Assembly: GCF_002341865.1 (NCBI RefSeq)
Contig: NZ_DDOV01000097.1
Coordinates: 4,165-23,800 of the forward strand
DNA length: 19,636 nucleotides
Direction of reading: 5' to 3'
From: Clostridium sp. UBA2485
GTDB lineage: Bacteria > Bacillota > Clostridia > Clostridiales > Clostridiaceae
The notes beneath the pieces are model-generated. The model ran no database searches. It was not told where the DNA came from and saw only the letters and a program-made list of their open reading frames with translations. The translations under genes were made by a program, and so were the position numbers. How positions within the stretch are numbered: position 1 is the stretch's first letter; each line of letters starts with the position of its first letter. Shown here piece after piece: positions 14,696-19,636 of this stretch.

Positions 14696-16285
14696 ATGAA
14701 GAAAGTAGTATTTGCAATATTTTTAGTTATAATCTGTATATTTTCTATTTCCATTGAAGATTCAGACAATATGTTTGTGAGAAATACAGAAAAAGATTAT
14801 ATAGTTTATAATATGGAGGAAAGACCTAACAATTTAATTATGACATCTTCTACAAATGTAAGAGAAAAAGATTTGTTATTAGCATTATTTCAAGGGTTGA
14901 TTAAAAAAAATAGCAATGACGATATAGAACCAGCTTTAGCAGAAAGCTATGAAATAAGTGAAGATAAAATAGAGTACAATTTTAAGATAAGAAATGACGC
15001 TAAGTATAGTAATGGAAAACCTATAACTGCTGAAGAATTTGTAAAATTTTTTGAAGAATTTCTTCAGGATGAAGATAATATCTATAGTAAAAATTTTGAT
15101 ATAGTTTTTGGTGTTAAAGATTTTAGAGAAGGAAAAATACCTTTCTCTAAAGTAGCTATAACCTCTAAGAATGATAATATACTGTGTATTAGATTAAATA
15201 AACCCTCTAATAATTTATTAAATATTTTATCCAATCCTGTTATGGGACTTAGAGATTATAATGATTTAAAAAATGATTATAAAAATAACTATAAAAATAT
15301 CTTATATAGTGGGGCTTTTATTATTGAAAGTATAAAGGATAATGAAGATATTATTATAAGTAAAAATGTTAATTATTATGATAATAAAGAAATCACTGAT
15401 GAGAAAATATTATTCACATTTGTAGAGGATAGCGAAAAAGCATTGGCCTATTTTGAAGTAGAAGAAAATAAAAGCAATATAGATATATTAATGAATCCTC
15501 CTGTTAATGAATACTTAAGATTGACGGATGAAAATAAATTAGAGGGATTTCCAGGAAACACCAGTATTTATCTTAACTTTAACTTAAAAGAAAAAAGAAT
15601 ATCAAAGGATATAAATTTCAGAAATTCTATAAATAGCTCTATATCAAAAGACTATTTTGCACAGCAAATGTCAAAGGATTTTGCAGTAGCAGCTTCAGCT
15701 TATACTATAAGTAAAGAACAAATTTTTAATACCTATGGCAACAAATCCTTAGGAGAAAAATTTTTATCTGCTAGTAATTATTCTAAGGAAAATATTTTAA
15801 CATTACTTTATGAAAACAATTCTCTTGAGAAAAGAGTTGCGGAGGATTTAGTAAAGGATATTAAAGAAGACTTATCAATAAATATAGAAATAACACCCTA
15901 TGAAAAATCAGAGAGGGAAAAAATGATAAAAGAAGGTAAATACGATATGACATTACAAGTTCATTCTTTTAAAGACAATGATGAGTTATCTTATTTTGAA
16001 CTATGGAGTAGCTTTTCTGAAGAAAATAATTATGGATTTTCTAACAATGAATATGATATGTTGTTAAACAAAGCAAAAAATGAGTTAAATTTAGAAGAAA
16101 GAAAAAAGCTATATTTAAGTTGTGAAAAAATTTTAAGACAGCATTTACCATCTATACCTATATACAATTTAAATACAGTGATTTGTAAAAAACCATATAT
16201 TCGAGGAATACAAATGACAAGAGACGGAAATATAATATTTGATAATATTATATTAGATGATAAGATGTCTGAACAAAATAAATAG
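14696..16285 (+). CDS. family 5 extracellular solute-binding protein (oligopeptide-binding OppA-like), orphan
   Basis: This 529-residue protein looks like the substrate-binding component of a peptide ABC transporter (SBP_bac_5 family), which captures peptides outside the membrane. The diagnostic stretch is LLALFQGLIKKNSNDDIEPALAESYEISEDKIEYNFKIRNDAKYSNGKPITAEEFVKFFEEFL, at about 62-124. The C-terminal YGFSNNEYDMLLNKAKNELNLEERKKLYLSCEKIL followed by LPSIPIYNLNT is also typical. A hydrophobic export segment is at 3-20. The only nearby cysteine is in VIICIFS, which lacks the Gly/Ala/Ser before Cys of a normal lipobox, so lipid anchoring is doubtful; it may be a membrane-anchored or secreted form. 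No permease or ATPase genes are adjacent, so it must work with a transporter elsewhere or act as a sensor. The ribosome site GAGGA is weak and 10 bases from ATG. Confidence 0.82.
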   Translation: MKKVVFAIFLVIICIFSISIEDSDNMFVRNTEKDYIVYNMEERPNNLIMTSSTNVREKDLLLALFQGLIKKNSNDDIEPALAESYEISEDKIEYNFKIRNDAKYSNGKPITAEEFVKFFEEFLQDEDNIYSKNFDIVFGVKDFREGKIPFSKVAITSKNDNILCIRLNKPSNNLLNILSNPVMGLRDYNDLKNDYKNNYKNILYSGAFIIESIKDNEDIIISKNVNYYDNKEITDEKILFTFVEDSEKALAYFEVEENKSNIDILMNPPVNEYLRLTDENKLEGFPGNTSIYLNFNLKEKRISKDINFRNSINSSISKDYFAQQMSKDFAVAASAYTISKEQIFNTYGNKSLGEKFLSASNYSKENILTLLYENNSLEKRVAEDLVKDIKEDLSINIEITPYEKSEREKMIKEGKYDMTLQVHSFKDNDELSYFELWSSFSEENNYGFSNNEYDMLLNKAKNELNLEERKKLYLSCEKILRQHLPSIPIYNLNTVICKKPYIRGIQMTRDGNIIFDNIILDDKMSEQNK

Positions 16286-16431
16286 TTGAAAATTTAAAAT
16301 ATATTCTTAAAATAAGGACAAAAATCACAAAAATACTATCATTTATAAATTCTAGCAATAAGCATAGTGTTGAATAGTTATTTTTGAAGATAGCTAAAAC
16401 TAAATAATTATATAAATTAATAGTTTTTAAA

Positions 16432-16476
16432 ATAGCTTTGCAAGTTTAATATAGAAATTTAAACTTGCAAAGCTAT
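16432..16476. terminator. long hairpin between convergent genes, terminator mainly for the minus strand
   Basis: A perfect 18-bp stem (ATAGCTTTGCAAGTTTAA at 16432-16449 with its complement at 16459-16476) has a 9-base loop. On the minus strand it is followed by a TTTT run, typical of a terminator for the 462-residue protein gene. On the plus strand the flank is A-rich, so termination of the binding-protein gene there is less sure. Confidence 0.8.
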
Positions 16477-16482
16477 AAAATC

Positions 16483-17871
16483 TTATATAGTTTTAATAAA
16501 TAAAATAACATAGAAAATAAGCATGTTTCTATAGGCATCAAAGCTTGGCTTACTAGGTTTAAATGTTTCTTTTTTATTATTATAAGTTACATACTTTGTA
16601 AAAATTGGTGCCAGTTCATTACTTTCTGGTGTAGACATTGATGACATTCTAAAAAATTCATCTTGAAGCAGATCATCTGTTTTAGATGAAAAATTCCTGT
16701 ATCTTTCTACATCATCTAAAGTAGGAGCTTCAGGCCAGCTTAAAATTAATCCTGAACCAACTACTTGATTTTTATATATATTATGAACTAATGAATTATC
16801 AGGATTTTCTCCTTCATCCTTTTCTATATCATAATGAAGCATCATTGCATATAAATATAGCATTATCTCATCTGCGGTAAATTTATTTTCTTTTTCTTGA
16901 AAATTTTTTATGAAAATGCCATTATCTCCTTGATAAAGACTTTCCAGTATAGAGTATGCTTTTTGACTTTCATCTTTAAATTTCTTTATATTTGTAGTTT
17001 TATATAAAATCATACAATTTATATAAAGTAAACAGGTAGTATCTAAATTCTCTCTTAGGGATGATATAGGAATGTGTCTTAAATTTTCAATCATAAGCTC
17101 TGAAAAATCTAAAAGTAGAACTAATGCTTCATCTAATTTAGAATATTTATAAAAAATGTTAAAAGCAAAACAAATTTTTACTAGTTCATCGTGAGAAACA
17201 TTATAGATTTCTTCTTTAAATTGTTGAAACATATTCAGTATATCTAGAGCAAAATTTTTAAATTGATTGTCTTCACTAATTTTATCATAGGTAGAATATT
17301 TATAGTAAGCAGTCATTAGTAATGCTTGATTAGAAAATTTAAATTTATTTTCCTTATCACGAAGATTATATTGACCTAATAATGGTTCAGAATCATCTAC
17401 CTTATCAACAAAAACTCCTTCATTATTTCTACAGTTTAGAGCATAAAACTCAAGTTGTTCTCTTGCTAAATTTAGATAATAATTTTTAAGTGAGTATTTA
17501 TTATTATCAATATCTATAAAATCATTATAATAATCTGCTAGCTCTAAGAGGCTTAAAGTCATATAAGCATTAGAAGCAATGTTTATTTCTTTTTTAAACT
17601 TTCTATCATTCCATCTAAGTTTTTCATTATTATTTATTAGTTTTCCATCAGCTTTTTTATATAGGCTTAATAGTGGAGAATTTCCATCGTTTATGCTATC
17701 ATCATTTGTAGGTAATATTTTATTCCTCAAATGTTCACTAGGTGAAACAATGCCACAACTGGAGCCTAAAACTATGTGTGCTATAGATTCTTTAGATAAG
17801 TAAAAGAGTTGACTTTTTATGTTTTCGTTATCTAAAATATTAATTCGTAAGAACGGTCCTATATATTTCAA
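16483..17871 (-). CDS. protein of unknown function, 462 residues, TTG start
   Basis: I do not recognise this protein. It is 462 residues, soluble-looking and mostly helical. Repeated helix pairs such as YMTLSLLELADYYNDF, FSNQALLMTAYYKYSTYDK, ILNMFQQFKEEIYN and AYSILESLYQGDNGIF suggest an alpha/alpha-toroid or tetratricopeptide-like helical array. That is a guess from pattern, not a family match. A Cys-containing LGSSCGIVSPSEHLRNK is near 35-51. The C-terminal end is hydrophobic (MLIFYVILFIKTI, 450-462) and may pack or touch the membrane. No signal peptide is seen. The start is TTG at 17871 with GGTGGTG 5 bases upstream on the minus strand; no in-frame ATG occurs for the first 100 codons. It is transcribed divergently from the AIR-synthase-like gene, with a perfect minus-strand TATAAT at 17893-17898. 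Confidence 0.75.
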   Translation of the reverse strand: MKYIGPFLRINILDNENIKSQLFYLSKESIAHIVLGSSCGIVSPSEHLRNKILPTNDDSINDGNSPLLSLYKKADGKLINNNEKLRWNDRKFKKEINIASNAYMTLSLLELADYYNDFIDIDNNKYSLKNYYLNLAREQLEFYALNCRNNEGVFVDKVDDSEPLLGQYNLRDKENKFKFSNQALLMTAYYKYSTYDKISEDNQFKNFALDILNMFQQFKEEIYNVSHDELVKICFAFNIFYKYSKLDEALVLLLDFSELMIENLRHIPISSLRENLDTTCLLYINCMILYKTTNIKKFKDESQKAYSILESLYQGDNGIFIKNFQEKENKFTADEIMLYLYAMMLHYDIEKDEGENPDNSLVHNIYKNQVVGSGLILSWPEAPTLDDVERYRNFSSKTDDLLQDEFFRMSSMSTPESNELAPIFTKYVTYNNKKETFKPSKPSFDAYRNMLIFYVILFIKTI

Positions 17872-17876
17872 CGTAA

Positions 17877-17883
17877 CACCACC
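17877..17883 (-). promoter_or_regulatory. ribosome binding site fixing a TTG start
   Basis: GGTGGTG on the minus strand ends 5 bases before TTG at 17871-17869. An ATG two bases upstream of the site is out of frame and hits a stop after five codons, so TTG is the likely start. Confidence 0.6.
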
Positions 17884-17969
17884 ATAATATTGATTATATT
17901 TAATAATATGATGGTAAATGGGAAAATGTGCTAACTATTTACATTAGAAAAAGTTAAAGGAGAATTAAA

Positions 17970-18947
17970 ATGGAAGTTGGAAAGCTAAATTGGGATGATT
18001 TAAAATATATTATTGATAAAAACAAAAGTGTAAAAAGAGATGAGGTTAGAGTTAGAAACGGGATTGGTGAAGATTGTGCAGTTATAGAATACGGGAACTT
18101 TGAATGTGTTGTTTCTACTGATCCAGTGACAGGAGCAGATGAAAATATAGGAAAAATTGCAGTACATATAAATTGTAATGATATTGCTTCCTGTGGAGTT
18201 GAACCTATAGGTATACTTGTAACAATCTTAGCACCTCCTACTTCTAACTTAGAAGATATAAAAAAAATAATGAATGAAATCGATGAAGAAACAAAAAAAT
18301 TAAATGTTGAAATATTAGGAGGACATACGGAAATTACGGAAGCGGTAAATAAAATTGTAGTATCTTGTACTGCTATAGGTAAAGGAAAAAAGAATAGCGC
18401 TATATCTACTTCAGGAGCTAAAGTTGGAGACTCCATCATAATAACTAAGAAATTATGTTTAGAAGGTACTTCAATTTTAGTTAATGACTTTTATGATAAA
18501 TGTAAAAAAGTTCTTACAGAAGAGGAAATAAATATAGCAAAATCATATGTTGAGAGTATAAGTGTTGTAAAAGAAGGAAAAATTGCTGGAGATCATAGAG
18601 CAAATTCTATGCATGATATCACAGAGGGAGGAGCATTAGGAGCACTATGGGAGATGGCAAAAGCTAGTAATGTAGGCTTTAAAGTTTACAAAGAAAAAAT
18701 GCCTATTTCTAATATTACTAAAAAACTTTGTGATGAGTTTGGCATAGATCCATTAAAATTTATTTCTTCAGGAAGTATGGTAATAACAACTGAAAATGGA
18801 GAAGAATTAGTAAAAAAAATGGTTGAAAGTGGTATAGAAGCTACTATTATAGGGTGTATTACAGAAGAAAAAGGTATATTAGTTGATGAACAAATAGAAA
18901 TAGAAGTAGCACCGCCAGAAAGAGATGAACTTTTTAAAATATTTTAA
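17970..18947 (+). CDS. AIR synthase-related ATP-binding protein (HypE/PurM/ThiL superfamily)
   Basis: This 325-residue protein belongs to the PurM-like superfamily, whose members use ATP to activate a substrate by phosphorylation (PurM, ThiL, SelD, HypE). The N-terminal domain carries GIGEDCAVIE (31-40), VVSTDPVTG (47-55), HINCNDIASCGVEPIG (66-81) and LGGHTEIT (116-123), all on the ATP and metal side. The C-terminal domain has the HDITEGGALGALWEMA stretch. Overall it looks most like HypE, the hydrogenase maturation factor. However, it ends in PPERDELFKIF and lacks the C-terminal cysteine (PRIC type) that HypE needs to carry its cyanide precursor, and no other hyp gene is near. The substrate is therefore unknown. 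The ribosome site AAAGGAGA precedes ATG by 6 bases. rdgB starts 36 bases after its stop, so they form an operon. Confidence 0.82.
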   Translation: MEVGKLNWDDLKYIIDKNKSVKRDEVRVRNGIGEDCAVIEYGNFECVVSTDPVTGADENIGKIAVHINCNDIASCGVEPIGILVTILAPPTSNLEDIKKIMNEIDEETKKLNVEILGGHTEITEAVNKIVVSCTAIGKGKKNSAISTSGAKVGDSIIITKKLCLEGTSILVNDFYDKCKKVLTEEEINIAKSYVESISVVKEGKIAGDHRANSMHDITEGGALGALWEMAKASNVGFKVYKEKMPISNITKKLCDEFGIDPLKFISSGSMVITTENGEELVKKMVESGIEATIIGCITEEKGILVDEQIEIEVAPPERDELFKIF

Positions 18948-18983
18948 ATTAAAACTAAATATTGTAGTTATACGGAGGAGAAT

Positions 18984-19586
18984 ATGAAAAAATTAATAAT
19001 AGCAAGTAATAATAATCATAAAATACAAGAGATAAAAGAGATGCTTAAAGATTTTCCATTAGAAGTTTTAGGATTAAAAGAAGCAGGAATAGATATTGAT
19101 ATTGAAGAAAATGGTACTACATTTATAGAAAATGCATTAATAAAGGCTAAAGCTATACATAATATATCAAAAGAAAATATGGTATTGGCAGATGACTCAG
19201 GATTGATGGTAGATGCGTTAAATGGCGCACCAGGAGTTTATTCAGCAAGATATAGTGGAGAACATGGTAATGATGTAGCTAATAATAAAAAGCTTATAAA
19301 AGAGCTTGAAGGAGTATGCTTTGAAAAAAGAGATGCTGCCTTTGTTTGTGCTATGGCTTTAATTGTAAATGAAGAAAACATAATAAAGGTTGAAGGCAAG
19401 GTAGAAGGAAAAATCAAAGAACAGTACATAGAAATAAAAGATGCTTTTGGATATGATCCATTATTTTATATAGAGAGTTTAGATAAAACCTTTGCAGAAG
19501 TAAGTTCACAAGTAAAAAACTCTATGAGTCATAGAGGAAGGGCATTAGAAAGTTTAAAAAAAGAATTAGTTAAATATATAGATTAA
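18984..19586 (+). CDS. rdgB: XTP/dITP pyrophosphatase (RdgB/HAM1 family)
   Basis: This cytosolic house-cleaning enzyme hydrolyses the non-canonical triphosphates XTP, ITP and dITP to monophosphates, keeping deaminated purines out of DNA and RNA. At 200 residues it has the typical size. The nucleotide-binding start LIIASNNNHKIQEI is at 4-17. The acidic metal site includes Glu42 (IEENGTTFIENALIKAKA) and Asp70/Asp71 (LADDSGLMVDALNGAPGVYSARYSG). The base-recognition segment FGYDPLFY and the final SHRGRAL are present. The ribosome site CGGAGGAG lies 4 bases before ATG. It is co-directional with the AIR-synthase-like gene 36 bases upstream, with no promoter or terminator between. Confidence 0.96.
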   Translation: MKKLIIASNNNHKIQEIKEMLKDFPLEVLGLKEAGIDIDIEENGTTFIENALIKAKAIHNISKENMVLADDSGLMVDALNGAPGVYSARYSGEHGNDVANNKKLIKELEGVCFEKRDAAFVCAMALIVNEENIIKVEGKVEGKIKEQYIEIKDAFGYDPLFYIESLDKTFAEVSSQVKNSMSHRGRALESLKKELVKYID

Positions 19587-19595
19587 ACAATGGAG

Positions 19596-19620
19596 AATTG
19601 ACAATTGACAATTGACAATT
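19596..19620 (+). repeat. 7-bp tandem repeat after rdgB
   Basis: AATTGAC occurs three times in tandem (19596-19616) followed by AATT. It begins 9 bases after the rdgB stop and runs close to the window edge. Similar GACAATT runs are, from memory, common at the ends of larger intergenic repeats in clostridia; here the rest of any such unit is outside the window. Confidence 0.75.
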
Positions 19621-19636
19621 ATGGTTGAAATTAATT

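Noticed and set aside
17579..17803. 74-codon plus-strand frame inside the 462-residue protein gene
   Set aside because: It has no ribosome site and a Ser/Phe/Leu composition expected from the complement of the longer gene.
17954..18439. 161-codon minus-strand open frame opposite the AIR-synthase-like gene
   Set aside because: It lies fully antisense to a gene with clear family motifs, and its low-complexity Ser/Phe/Ile composition is typical of a shadow frame.
17970..18947. Assignment as HypE hydrogenase maturation factor
   Set aside because: The essential C-terminal cysteine is missing and no hydrogenase maturation genes are adjacent, so only superfamily membership is claimed.

Overview
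The window is low-GC DNA with Clostridium-type gene content and order: rpoN, cggR, gap, pgk, tpiA, gpmI, eno, secG, then a yerC-pcrA-ligA block. It also shows strong AGGAGG-type ribosome sites and many simple hairpin terminators. I infer a Clostridium sensu stricto chromosome. No transposase, phage gene, tRNA, rRNA or CRISPR array is visible.

Region 1 (1-8499) is the lower half of glycolysis. The 3' part of the sigma-54 gene rpoN ends at a hairpin terminator that overlaps the promoter of cggR, the central glycolytic repressor. A likely CggR operator sits at the predicted transcription start. cggR and gap form one unit that closes with a terminator after gap. pgk then has its own promoter and leads pgk-tpiA-gpmI-eno, which closes with a strong hairpin after eno. 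These enzymes take glyceraldehyde 3-phosphate to phosphoenolpyruvate, with tpiA feeding dihydroxyacetone phosphate into the same flow.

Region 2 (8500-14222) is housekeeping: secG (protein export), a TrpR-like YerC regulator, the helicase PcrA and the NAD-dependent DNA ligase LigA. PcrA and LigA both act in DNA repair and replication. Region 3 (14223-17871) is less conserved: a 91-residue membrane protein on the minus strand, an orphan oligopeptide-binding-type protein on the plus strand, and a 462-residue protein of unknown function on the minus strand. Both convergent gene pairs are separated by long perfect hairpins. Region 4 (17970-19620) is a two-gene operon of an AIR-synthase-like ATPase and the XTP/dITP pyrophosphatase RdgB, followed by a short tandem repeat.

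The most unusual signal is a family of roughly 150-165 bp intergenic elements with long inverted repeat ends. Copies lie between gap and pgk (A), pgk and tpiA (B), and pcrA and ligA (C). The arms of A and B differ in sequence, but both sides of the stem have changed together at six base pairs, so the fold has been kept. C shares the arm sequence of A but has a different core made of three hairpins. They may be small non-autonomous mobile elements, structured RNA, or both; I cannot name a described family for them.
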